Below the pieces are notes generated by a model, which ran no database searches, was not told the origin of the DNA, and saw only the letters and a list, made by a program, of their open reading frames with translations. This document shows, piece after piece, positions 24,978 to 37,740 of a stretch of DNA of 64,000 nucleotides. Location: the NCBI RefSeq assembly GCF_051401765.1, contig NW_027480467.1:1116001-1180000 (forward strand). The letters are read 5' to 3'. Every line of letters starts with the position of its first letter. The first letter of the stretch is position 1. This stretch comes from Calliopsis andreniformis. Taxonomy: Eukaryota > Arthropoda > Insecta > Hymenoptera > Andrenidae. The position numbers and the translations under genes were made by a program.

Positions 24978-27900
24978 GGATTGAAGATTGAGGATAGGGT
25001 ATTGAGGATTGAAGAATCAGGATTGAGGATTGAGGATTGAGGATTGAGGATTGAAGATTGAGGATTGAGAATTGAGGATTGAGGATTGAAGATTGAGTAT
25101 TGAGGATTGAAGGTTGAGCATTGAGGATTGAGGATTGAGGATTGAGGATTGAAAATTGAGAATTGGGGACTGAGTGTTGAAGGTTGAGTGATGAGAGTTG
25201 ATGATTGTGGATGGAGGTTTGAAGATTGAAGATTGAGGATTGAGTATTGAAAACTGAGAATTCAGGATATTCTATTGAGTATTGAGAATTTTGTATTGAT
25301 GGTTGAGTACAGAGGATTGATGGTTGAGGTTTGTGTGTTGAATATTGAGGATTGGCGGATTGAGTATTGAAGATTGAGGACTGAGGACTGAGGATTGAGT
25401 ATTGAGGATTGAGGATTGAAGATTTAGGATTGGGTATTGAGGATTGAGTATTGGGGATTGAGGATCTACAATTGGAGATTGATTGTTTAGGATTGAAGAT
25501 AGAGGGTTGAGGATTGAGGATTGAGGATTGAGGATTGAGAATTGAGAATTGAGGATGAGAACTGAGGTTTGAGGATTGAAGTTTGAGGAGTGAGGATTGA
25601 GGATTGACGATTGAGGATTGAGGGTGAGGATTCAGTATTGAAGGTTCAGGATTGATGTCTGAGTATTGAGGATTGAGTATTCAGGATTGAGGTTGGAGGA
25701 TTGAAGATTGAGTATTGAGGATTGAGTGTTGAGGATTGAGGATTGAGTATTGAGGATTGAGGATGAGGGCTGAGGTTTGAGGTTTGAGGTTTAAGGACTG
25801 AGGACTGAGGATTGAGGATTGAGAATTGAGGATTGAGGATTGAGGATTGAAGATTGAGGATTTGGTATTGAGGATTGAAGAATGAGGATTGAGGATTGAG
25901 GATTGAGGATTGAGGATTGAAGATTGAGTATTGAGGATTGATGATTGACGATTGAGGATTGTGGATTGAAGATTGAGTATTGAACATTGAGGACTGAGTG
26001 TTGAGGGTTCAGTGATGAGAATTGATGTTTGTGGATAGAGGTTTGAAGATTGCAGATTGAGTATTGAGTATTGAAAACTGTAAATTGAGGATATTCTATT
26101 GAGGATTGAGGATTGTCAACTGATTGTTGAGGACTGAGGGCTGAAGATTGAGGATTCAGGATTGAGGATTCAGAATTGTGGTTTGAGGACTGAGGATTGA
26201 GGATTGAAGATTGATTATTGAGGACCGAGGACTGAGACTTGAGGATTGAGCATTGAGGATTGAAGATTGAGGATTGGGCATTGAGGATTGAAGACTGAGG
26301 ATTGAGGATTGAGGATTGAGGATTGATGATTGAAGATTGAGTATTGAGGATTGAAGATTGAGGATTGAGGACTGAGGATTGAGGATTGAAGATTGAGGAT
26401 TGTGGACTGAAGATTGGGTATTGAGGATTGAAGATTGAGGATTGAGGATTGAGGATTGAGAATTGACGATGAGGGCTGCGGGTTGGGGTTGTGGTTTGAG
26501 GACTGAGGACTGAGGACTGAGGATTGAGAATTGAGGATTGAGGATTGAGGATTGAGGATTGAAGATTGAGGATTGGGTATTGAGGATTGAAGATTGAGGA
26601 TTGAGGATTGAGGATCGAGGATTGAGGGTTGAGGATTGAAGATTGAATATTGATGATTGAAGATTGAGTATTGAGAATTGAGGGTTGTGGATTGAGGACG
26701 AGGACTGAGGGTTGAGTATTGATGTTTGAGGTCTGAAGATTTGAGGATTGAGGATTGAGAATTGAGGATTGAGGATTGAGGATTGAAGAGTGAGGATTGG
26801 GTATTGAGGATTGGAGAGTGAGGACTGGGGATTTAGGATTGAGGATCGAGGATTGAAGATCGAGTATTGAGGATTGAAGATTGAGGATTGAGGATTGAGG
26901 ATTGAAGATTGAAGATTGAGGATTGAAGATTGACGATCGAGGATTGTGGGTTGAAGATTGAGTATCGAACATTGAGGACTGAGTGTTGAGGTTTCAGTGA
27001 TGAGAATTGATGTTTGTGGATACAGGTTTGAAGATTGCAGATTGAGTATTGAGTATTGAAAACTGTGAATTGAGGATATTCTATTGAGGATTGAGGATTG
27101 TCAACTGATTGTTGAGGACTGAGGGCTGAAGATTGAGGATTCATGATTGAGGATTCAGAATTGAGGTTTGAAGACTGAGGATTGAGGATTGAAGAATGAT
27201 TATTGAGGATTGAGGGATGAGAATTGAGGATTGAGGATTGATGATTGAGGATTGAGGCTTGAGGATTGATGATTGAGGATTGAAGATTGAGGATTGCGAA
27301 TCGAGGCTGAGGGCTGAAGGTTGAGTATTGAGGATTGAAGACTGACGATTGAAGACTGAGGATTGAGGGTTGAGGATTTAGGATTGAGAGTTGAGGATTG
27401 AGGATTGAGGATTGAAGATTGAGGATTGGGTATTGAGGATTGAAGAATCAGGATTGAGGATTGAGGATTGAGGATTGAGGATTGAAGATTGAGGATTGAG
27501 AATTGAGGATTGAGGATTGAAGATTGAGTATTGAGGATTGAAGGTTGAGCATTGAGGATTGAGGATTGAGGATTGAGGATTGAAGATTGAGAATTGGGGA
27601 CTGAGTGTTGAAGGTTGAGTGATGAGAGTTGATGATTGTGGATGGAGGTTTGAAGATTGAAGATTGAGGATTGAGTATTGAAAACTGAGAATTCAGGATA
27701 TTCTATTGAGTATTGAGAATTTTGGATTGATGGTTGAGTACTGAGGATTGATGGTTGAGGGTTGTGTGTTGAATATTGAGGATTGGAGGATTGAGTATTG
27801 AAGATTGAGGACTGAGGACTGAGGATTGAGTATTGAGGATTGAGGATTGAAGATTTAGGATTGGGTAAAGAGGATTGAGTATTGGGGATTGAGGATCTAG

Positions 27901-28228
27901 AATTGGAGATTGATTATTTAGGATTGAAGATAGAGGGTTGAGGATTGAGGATTGAGGATGAGGGCTGAGGTTTGAGGATTGAGGTTTGAGGAATGAGGAT
28001 TGAGGATTGGGGATTGAGGATTGAGGATTGAGGATTGAGTATTGAACGTTGACGATTGATGACTGAGGATTGAGGATTGCGGTTTGACGATTGAGGATTG
28101 AGGATTGAGGATTCAGGATTGAGGATTGATGATTGAGGATTGAGGATTGAGGACTGAAGGTTGAGGACTGAGGAATAAGGATTGAGGATTGAGGATGAGG
28201 GCTGAGGGTTGAGGATTGAGGTTTGAGG
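24978..28228 (+). repeat. 3,249-bp higher-order repeat, copy 1
   Basis: Cores: 25265 (A), 26089 (B), 27074 (B'), 27696 (A). The marker GAAGAATCAGG at 25011 recurs at 28260, 3,249 bp on. Spacings 824, 985 and 622 bp are the same in copy 2 within 2 bp. This block also forms most of the segment copied to 45.8-49.05 kb. Confidence 0.88.
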
Positions 28229-31200
28229 ATTGAAGATTGAGGATTGGGTATTGAGGATTGAAGAATCAGGATTGAGGATTGAGGATTGAGGATTGAGGAT
28301 TGAAGATTGAGGATTGAGAATTGAGGATTGAGGATTGAAGATTGAGTATTGAGGATTGAAGGTTGAGCATTGAGGATTGAGGATTGAGGATTGAGGATTG
28401 AAAATTGAGAATTGGGGACTGAGTGTTGAAGGTTGAGTGATGAGAGTTGATGATTGTGGATGGAGGTTTGAAGAATGAAGATTGAGGATTGAGTATTGAA
28501 AACTGAGAATTCAGGATATTCTATTGAGTATTGAGAATTTTGTATTGATGGTTGAGTACTGAGGATTGATGGTTGAGGGTTGTGTGTTGAATATTGAGGA
28601 TTGGCGGATTGAGTATTGAAGATTGAGGACTGAGGACTGAGGATTGAGTATTGAGGATTGAGGATTGAAGATTTAGGATTGGGTATTGAGGATTGAGTAT
28701 TGGGGATTGAGGATCTACAATTGGAGATTGATTGTTTAGGATTGAAGATAGAGGGTTGAGGATTGAGGATTGAGGATTGAGGATTGAGAATTGAGAATTG
28801 AGGATGAGAACTGAGGTTTGAGGATTGAAGTTTGAGGAGTGAGGATTGAGGATTGACGATTGAGGATTGAGGGTGAGGATTCAGTATTGAAGGTTCAGGA
28901 TTGATGTCTGAGTATTGAGGATTGAGTATTCAGGATTGAGGTTTGAGGATTGAAGATTGAGTATTGAGGATTGAGTGTTGAGGATTGAGGATTGAGTATT
29001 GAGGATTGAGGATGAGGGCTGAGGTTTGAGGTTTGAGGTTTAAGGACTGAGGACTGAGGATTGAGGATTGAGAATTGAGGATTGAGGATTGAGGATTGAA
29101 GATTGAGGATTTGGTATTGAGGATTGAAGAATGAGGATTGAGGATTGAGGATTGAGGATTGAGGATTGAAGATTGAGTATTGAGGATTGATGATTGACGA
29201 TTGAGGATTGTGGATTGAAGATTGAGTATTGAACATTGAGGACTGAGTGTTGAGGGTTCAGTGATGAGAATTGATGTTTGTGGATAGAGGTTTGAAGATT
29301 GCAGATTGAGTATTGAGTATTGAAAACTGTAAATTGAGGATATTCTATTGAGGATTGAGGATTGTCAACTGATTGTTGAGGACTGAGGGCTGAAGATTGA
29401 GGATTCAGGATTGAGGATTCAGAATTGTGGTTTGAGGACTGAGGATTGAGGATTGAAGATTGATTATTGAGGACCGAGGACTGAGACATGAGGATTGAGC
29501 ATTGAGGATTGAAGATTGAGGATTGGGCATTGAGGATTGAAGACTGAGGATTGAGGATTGAGGATTGAGGATTGATGATTGAAGATTAAGTATTGAGGAT
29601 TGAAGATTGAGGATTGAGGACAGAGGATTGAGGATTGAAGATTGAGGATTTGGACTGAAGATTGGGTATTGAGGATTGAAGATTGAGGATTGAGGATTGA
29701 GGATTGAGAATTGACGATGAGGGCTGCGGGTTGGGGTTGTGGTTTGAGGACTGAGGACTGAGGACTGAGGATTGAGAATTGAGGATTGAGGATTGAGGAT
29801 TGAGGATTGAAGATTGAGGATTGGGTATTGAGGATTGAAGATTGAGGATTGAGGATTGAGGATCGAGGATTGAGGGTTGAGGATTGAAGATTGAATATTG
29901 ATGATTGAAGATTGAGTATTGAGAATTGAGGGTTGTGGATTGAGGACGAGGACTGAGGGTTGAGTATTGATGTTTGAGGTCTGAAGATTGAGGATTGAGG
30001 ATTGAGAATTGAGGATTGAGGATTGAGGATTGAAGATTGAGGATTGGGTATTGAGGATTGGAGAGTGAGGACTGGGGATTTAGGATTGAGGATCGAGGAT
30101 TGAAGATCGAGTATTGAGGATTGAAGATTGAGGATTGAGGATTGAGGATTGAAGATTGAAGATTGAGGATTGAAGATTGACGATTGAGGATTGTGGGTTG
30201 AAGATTGAGTATCGAACATTGAGGACTGAGTGTTGAGGTTTCAGTGATGAGAATTAATGTTTGTGGATACAGGTTTGAAGATTGCAGATTGAGTATTGAG
30301 TATTGAAAACTGTGAATTGAGGATATTCTATTGAGGATTGAGGATTGTCAACTGATTGTTGAGGACTGAGGGCTGAAGATTGAGGATTCATGATTGAGGA
30401 TTCAGAATTGAGGTTTGAAGACTGAGGATTGGGGATTGAAGAATGATTATTGAGGATTGAGGGATGAGAATTGAGGATTGAGGATTGATGATTGAGGATT
30501 GAGGCTTGAGGATTGATGATTGAGGATTGAAGATTGAGGATTGCGAATCGAGGCTGAGGGCTGAAGGTTGAGTATTGAGGATTGAAGACTGACGATTGAA
30601 GACTGAGGATTGAGGGTTGAGGATTTAGGATTGAGAGTTGAGGATTGAGGATTGAGGATTGAAGATTGAGGATTGGGTATTGAGGATTGAAGAATCAGGA
30701 TTGAGGATTGAGGATTGAGGATTGAGGATTGAAGATTGAGGATTGAGAATTGAGGATTGAGGATTGAAGATTGAGTATTGAGGATTGAAGGTTGAGCATT
30801 GAGGATTGAGGATTGAGGATTGAGGATTGAAGATTGAGAATTGGGGACTGAGTGTTGAAGGTTGAGTGATGAGAGTTGATGATTGTGGATGGAGGTTTGA
30901 AGATTGAAGATTGAGGATTGAGTATTGAAAACTGAGAATTCAGGATATTCTATTGAGTATTGAGAATTTTGGATTGATGGTTGAGTACTGAGGATTGATG
31001 GTTGAGGGTTGTGTGTTGAATATTGAGGATTGGAGGATTGAGTATTGAAGATTGAGGACTGAGGACTGAGGATTGAGTATTGAGGATTGAGGATTGAAGA
31101 TTTAGGATTGGGTAAAGAGGATTGAGTATTGGGGATTGAGGATCTAGAATTGGAGATTGATTATTTAGGATTGAAGATAGAGGGTTGAGGATTGAGGATT

Positions 31201-31476
31201 GAGGATGAGGGCTGAGGTTTGAGGATTGAGGTTTGAGGAATGAGGATTGAGGATTGGGGATTGAGGATTGAGGATTGAGGATTGAGTATTGAACGTTGAC
31301 GATTGATGACTGAGGATTGAGGATTGCGGTTTGACGATTGAGGATTGAGGATTGAGGATTCAGGATTGAGGATTGAAGATTGAGGATTGAGGATTGAGGA
31401 CTGAAGGTTGAGGACTGAGGAATAAGGATTGAGGATTGAGGATGAGGGCTGAGGGTTGAGGATTGAGGTTTGAGGA
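28229..31476 (+). repeat. 3,249-bp higher-order repeat, copy 2
   Basis: Cores: 28514 (A), 29338 (B), 30321 (B'), 30943 (A). The offset to copy 1 is 3,249 bp for the first two cores and 3,247 for the last two. Two single-base losses explain this: GGATTTGGACTG near 29648 against GGATTGTGGACTG, and CTGAAGATTGAGG near 29982 against CTGAAGATTTGAGG near 26735. The left seam (28229) and right end (31476) are sharp switches after the segment GGTTGAGGATTGAGGTTTGA. Confidence 0.87.
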
Positions 31477-31785
31477 CTGAGGACTGAGGATTGAGGATTG
31501 AGAGTTGAGGATTGAGGATTGAGGATTGAAGATTGAGTATTGAGGATTGAGGATTGCGGTTTGACGATTGAGGATTGAGGATTCAGGATTGAGGATTGAA
31601 GATTGAGGATTGAGGATTGAGGACTGAAGGTTGAGGACTGAGGAATAAGGATTGAGGATTGAGGATGAGGGCTGAGGGTTGAGGATTGAGGTTTGAGAAC
31701 TGAGGACTGAGGATTGAGGATTGAGAATTGAGGATTGAGGATCGAGGATTGAAGATTGAGGATTGGGTATTGAGGATTGAAGAAT
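31326..31785 (+). repeat. 230-bp nested tandem duplication
   Basis: GCGGTTTGACG occurs at 31326 and 31556, 230 bp apart (33 units with one 6-mer). The same 230-bp pair is found at 42756/42986, 48898/49128, 57871/58101, 59523/59753 and 63280/63510. Copies at 19599, 23278, 28078 and 35200 are single. The pair was therefore made once and then spread within larger repeats. Confidence 0.87.
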
Positions 31786-32199
31786 GAGGATTGAGGATTG
31801 AGGATTGAATATTGAGGACTGAGTCCTGAGGGTTGAGAGATGAGAATTGATGTTTGTGGATGGAGATTTGAAGACTGAAGATTGAGGATTGAGTATTGAA
31901 AACTGAGAATTCAGGATATTCTACTGAGTATTGAGAATTGAGTATTGATGGTTGAGTATTGAGGATTGATGGTTGAGGGTTGTGTGTTGAATATTGAGGA
32001 TTGGCGGATTGAGTATTGAAGATTGAGGACTGAGGACTGGGGATTGAGTATTGAGGATTGAGGATTGAGTATTGAGGATTGAGGATTGAAGGTTGAGTAT
32101 TGTGGATTGAAGATTGAGGATTGAGGATTGACGATTGAGGACTGAGGATTGAGGTTTGAGGATTGACGTTTGAGGTCTGAGGACTGAGGATTGAGGATT
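31786..32199 (+). repeat. Class A' segment
   Basis: Core 31914 (A'). Compared with 19964 it lacks 27 bp near 32165 (four units including the 6-mer GATGAG), so the A'-to-A'' distance is 854 bp instead of 881. The same 27-bp loss is present in the copy at 43344, which places both in one lineage. Confidence 0.8.
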
Positions 32200-35100
32200 G
32201 AGGATTGAGGATTGAGGATTGAGGATTGAGGATTGAAGATTGAGGACTGGGGATTGAGGATTCAAGATTGAGGATTAAGGATTGGGGATTGGGGATTGGG
32301 GATCTAGGATTAGAGATTGATTATTGAGGATTGAAGATTGAGGGTTGAGGATTGAGGGTTGAGAATTGAGAATTGAGGATGGGGACTGAGGGTTGAGGAT
32401 TGAGGTTTGAGATACGAGGATTGAGGATTGAGGATTGAGGACTGAGGATTGACGATTGAGTATTGAAGATTGAGGATTGATGACTGAGGATTGAGGATTA
32501 AGGTTTGATGATTGCGGAATGAGGATTGAAGATTGAGTATTGAGGATTGAATTTTGAGGATTGAGGATTGAGGGTTGAGGATTGAAGAGTGAGAATTGAC
32601 GATTGAGGATTGAAGATTGAGTATTGAGGATTGAAGATTGAGGATTGAGGATTGAGGATTGAATATTGAGTACTGAGTGTTGAGGGTTGAGAGATGAGAA
32701 TTGATGTCTGTGGATGGAGATTTGAAGATTGAAGATTGAGGATTGAGTATTGAAAACTGAGAATTCAGGATATTCTGCTGAGTATTGAGAATTGAGAATT
32801 GATGGTTGAGTATTGAGGATTGATGGTTGAGGGTTGTGTGTTAAATATTGAGGTTTGGCGGATTGAGTATTGAAGATTGAGGACTGAGGACTGAGGATTG
32901 AGTATTGAGGATTGAGGATTGAGTATTGAGGATTGAGGATTGAAGATTGAGTATTGATGAGTGGAGATTGCGGATTGATTATTGAGGGTTGAGGTTTGAG
33001 GACGAGGACTGAGGGTTGAGGATTGAGGTTTGAGGACAGAGGATTGAGGATTGAGGATTGAGAATTGATAATTGAGGATTGAGGATTGAAGATTTAGGAT
33101 TGGGTATTGAGGATTGAGTATTGGGGATTGAGGATCTAGAATTGGAGATTGATTGTTTAGGATTGAAGATAGAGGGTTGAGGATTGAGGATTGAGGATTG
33201 AGGATTGAGAATTGAGAATTGAGGATGAGAACTGAGGTTTGAGGATTGAAGTTTGAGGAGTGAGGATTGAGGATTGAGGATTGAGGATTGAGGGTGAGGA
33301 TTGAGTATTGAAGGTTCAGGATTGATGTCTGAGGATTGAGGACTGAGTATTCAGGATTGAGGTTTGAGGATTGAAGATTGAGTATTGAGGATTGAGTGTT
33401 GAGGATTGAGGATTGAGTATTGAGGATTGAGGATGAGGGCTGAGGTTTGAGGTTTGAGGTTTAAGGACTGAGGACTGAGGATTGAGGATTGAGAATTGAG
33501 GATTGAGGATTGAGGATTGAAGATTGAGGATTTGGTATTGAGGATTGAAGAATGAGGATTGAGGATTGAGGATTGAGGATTGAGGATTGAAGATTGAGTA
33601 TTGTGGATTGATGATTGACGATTGAGGATTGTGGATTGAAGATTGAGTATTGAACATTGAGGACTGAGTGTTGAGGGTTCAGTGATGAGGATTGATGTTT
33701 GTGGATAGAGGTTTGAAGATTGCAGATTGAGTATTGAGTATTGAAAACTGTAAATTGAGGATATTCTATAGAGGATTGAGGATTGTCAACTGATTGTTGA
33801 GGACTGAGGGCTGAAGATTGAGGATTCAGGATTGAGGATTCAGAATTGAGGTTTGAGGTCTGAGGATTGAGGATTGAAGATTGATTATTGAGGACCGAGG
33901 ACTGAGACTTGAGGATTGAGCATTGAGGATTGAAGATTGAGGATTGGGCATTGAGGATTGAAGACTGAGGATTGAGGATTGAGGATTGAGGATTGATGAT
34001 TGAAGATTGAGTATTGAGGATTGAAGATTGAGGATTGAGGACTGAGGATTGAGGATTGAAGATTGAGGATTGTGGACTGAAGATTGGGTATTGAGGATTG
34101 AAGATTGAGGATTGAGGATTGAGGATTGAGAATTGACGATGAGGGCTGCGGGTTGGGGTTGTGGTTTGAGGACTGAGGACTGAGGATTGAGGATTGAGAA
34201 TTGAGGATTGAGGATTGAGGATTGAGGATTGAGGATTGAAGATTGAGTATTGAGGATTGAAGGTTGAGCATTGAGGATTGAGGATTGAGGATTGAGGATT
34301 GAAGATTGAGAATTGGGGACTGAGTGTTGAAGGTTGAGTGATGAGAGTTGATGATTGTGGATGGAGGTTTGAAGATTGAAGATTGAGGATTGAGTATTGA
34401 AAACTGAGAATTCAGGATATTCTATTGAGTATTGAGAATTTTGGATTGATGGTTGAGTACTGAGGATTGATGGTTGAGGGTTGTGTGTTGAATATTGAGG
34501 ATTGGCGGATTGAGTATTGAAGATTGAGGACTGAGGACTGAGGATTGAGTATTGAGGATTGAGGATTGAAGATTTAGGATTGAGGATTGAAGATTGAGGA
34601 TTGAGGATTGAGGATTGAGGATTGAGGATTGAGGATTCAGGATTGAGGATTGAGGATTGAAGATTGAGGATTGAAGATTGAGGATTGAGGATTGAGGATT
34701 GAGGATTGAGGATGAGGGCTGAGGGCTGAGGATTGAGGTTTAAGGACTGAGGACTGAGGATTGAGGATTGAGAATTGAGGATTGAGGATTGAGGATTGAA
34801 GATTGAGGATTTGGTATTGAGGATTGAAGAATGAGGATTGAGGATTGAGGATTGAGGATTGAGGATTAAAGATTGAGTATTGAGGATTGAAGATTGAGGA
34901 TTGAGGATTGAGGATTGAGGATTGAGGACTGAGGATTGTGGATTGAGGATTGAGGATTGAAGATTGAGTATTGATGATTGAAGATTGAGGATGAGGATTG
35001 AGTGTTGAGGATTGAGGACGCGGACTGACGGTTGAGGATTGTGGCTTGAGGATTGAGGATTGAGGATTGAGAATTGAGGATGAGGGCTGAGGTTTGAGGA

Positions 35101-35870
35101 TTGAGGTTTGAGGAATGAGGATTGAGGATTGGGGATTGAGGATTGAGGATTGAGGATTGAGTATTGAACGTTGACGATTGATGACTGAGGATTGAGGATT
35201 GCGGTTTGACGATTGAGGATTGAGGATTGAGGATTCAGGATTGAGGATTGAAGATTGAGGATTGAGGATTGAGGACTGAAGGTTGAGGACTGAGGAATAA
35301 GGATTGAGGATTGAGGATGAGGTCTGAGGGTTGAGGATTGAGGTTTGAGGACTGAGGACTGAGGATTGAGGATTGAGAATTGAGGATTGAGGATTGAGGA
35401 TTGAAGATTGAGGATTGGGTATTGAGGATTGAAGAATGAGGATTGAGGATTGAGGATTGAATATTGAGGACTGAGTGTTGAGGGTTGAGAGATGAGAATT
35501 GATGTTTGTGGATGGAGATTTGAAGACTGAGGATTGAGGATTGAGTATTCAAAACTGAGAATTCAGGATATTCTACTGAGTATTGAGAATTGAGGATTGA
35601 TGGTTGAGTATTGAGGATTGATGGTTGAGGGTTGTGTGTTGAATATTGAGGATTGGCGGATTGAGTATTGAAGATTGAGGACTGAGGACTGGGGATTGAG
35701 TATTGAGGATTGAGGATTGAGTATTGAGGATTGAGGATTGAAGGTTGAGTATTGTGGATTGAAGATTGAGGATTGAGGATTGACGATTGAGGACTGAGGA
35801 TTGAGGTTTGAGGATTGACGATGAGGGCTGAGGGTTGTGGATTGACGTTTGAGGTCTGAGGACTGAGGAT
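32200..35870 (+). repeat. Displaced copy of 20.28-23.95 kb
   Basis: Offset 11,923 bp to 20277-23947, constant over four cores: 32768 (A''), 33759 (B), 34415 (A), 35566 (A'). It reproduces the rare TATAGAGGATT after class B core 21836 and the single GCGGTTTGACG marker (35200). Core 35566 has its own substitution, GTATTCAAAAC for GTATTGAAAAC. Confidence 0.87.
32279..32301 (+). other. GGGGATT cluster (copy 4)
   Basis: Offset 11,923 bp from the cluster at 20356; 365 bp after A' core 31914 because of the 27-bp loss between them. Confidence 0.7.
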
Positions 35871-37740
35871 TGAGGATTGAGGATTGAGGATTGAGGATTG
35901 AGGATTGAGGATTGAAGATTGAGGACTGGGGATTGAGGATTCAAGATTGAGGATTAAGGATTGGGGATTGGGGATTGGGGATCTAGGATTAGAGATTGAT
36001 TATTGAGGATTGAAGATTGAGGGTTGAGGATTGAGGGTTGAGAATTGAGAATTGAGGATGGGGACTGAGGGTTGAGGATTGAGGTTTGAGATACGAGGAT
36101 TGAGGATTGAGGATTGAGGACTGAGGATTGACGATTGAGTATTGAAGATTGAGGATTGATGACTGAGGATTGAGGATTAAGGTTTGATGATTGCGGAATG
36201 AGGATTGAAGATTGAGTATTGAGGATTGAATTTTGAGGATTGAGGATTGAGGGTTGAGGATTGAAGAGTGAGAATTGACGATTGAGGATTGAAGATTGAG
36301 TATTGAGGATTGAAGATTGAGGATTGAGGATTGAGGATTGAATATCGAGGACTGAGTGTTGAGGGTTGAGAGATGAGAATTGATGTCTGTGGATGGAGAT
36401 TTGAAGATTGAAGATTGAGGATTGAGTATTGAAAACTGAGAATTCAGGATATTCTGCTGAGTATTGAGAATTGAGGATTGATGGTTGAGTATTGAGGATT
36501 GATGGTTGAGGGTTGTGTGTTAAATATTGAGGTTTGGCGGATTGAGTATTGAAGATTGAGGACTGAGGACTGAGGATTGAGTATTGAGGATTGAGGATTG
36601 AGTATTGAGGATTGAGGATTGAAGATTGAGTATTGATGAGTGGAGATTGCGGATTGATTATTGAGGGTTGAGGTTTGAGGACGAGGACTGAGGGTTGAGG
36701 ATTGAGGTTTGAGGACAGAGGATTGAGGATTGAGGATTGAGAATTGATAATTGAGGATTGAGGATTGAAGATTTAGGATTGGGTATTGAGGATTGAGTAT
36801 TGGGGATTGAGGATCTAGAATTGGAGATTGATTGTTTAGGATTGAAGATAGAGGGTTGAGGATTGAGGATTGAGGATTGAGGATTGAGAATTGAGAATTG
36901 AGGATGAGAACTGAGGTTTGAGGATTGAAGTTTGAGGAGTGAGGATTGAGGATTGAGGATTGAGGATTGAGGGTGAGGATTGAGTATTGAAGGTTCAGGA
37001 TTGATGTCTGAGGATTGAGGACTGAGTATTCAGGATTGAGGTTTGAGGATTGAAGATTGAGTATTGAGGATTGAGTGTTGAGGATTGAGGATTGAGTATT
37101 GAGGATTGAGGATGAGGGCTGAGGTTTGAGGTTTGAGGTTTAAGGACTGAGGACTGAGGATTGAGGATTGAGAATTGAGGATTGAGGATTGAGGATTGAA
37201 GATTGAGGATTTGGTATTGAGGATTGAAGAATGAGGATTGAGGATTGAGGATTGAGGATTGAGGATTGAAGATTGAGTATTGTGGATTGATGATTGACGA
37301 TTGAGGATTGTGGATTGAAGATTGAGTATTGAACATTGAGGACTGAGTGTTGAGGGTTCAGTGATGAGGATTGATGTTTGTGGATAGAGGTTTGAAGATT
37401 GCAGATTGAGTATTGAGTATTGAAAACTGTAAATTGAGGATATTCTATAGAGGATTGGGGATTGTCAACTGATTGTTGAGGACTGAGGGCTGAAGATTGA
37501 GGATTCAGGATTGAGGATTCAGAATTGTGGTTTGAGGACTGAGGATTGAGGATTGAAGATTGATTATTGAGGACCGAGGACTGAGACTTGAGGATTGAGC
37601 ATTGAGGATTGAAGATTGAGGATTGGGCATTGAGGATTGAAGACTGAGGATTGAGGATTGAGGATTGAGGATTGAGGATTGATGATTGAAGATTGAGTAT
37701 TGAGGATTGAAGATTGAGGATTGAGGACTGAGGATTGAGG
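35871..37740 (+). repeat. 3,679-bp repeat, further copy
   Basis: Cores 36447 (A'') and 37438 (B) lie 3,679 bp after 32768 and 33759, and 15,602 bp after 20845 and 21836. It contains a GGGGATT cluster at 35958. Towards its right end it gains one heptamer near 37675 and shifts to GAATTGTGGTTTGAGGACTG, showing it is a mosaic with the 26-kb type of class B flank. Confidence 0.83.
35958..35980 (+). other. GGGGATT cluster (copy 5)
   Basis: Offset 3,679 bp from copy 4, within the next 3,679-bp repeat unit, after A' core 35566. Confidence 0.7.
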
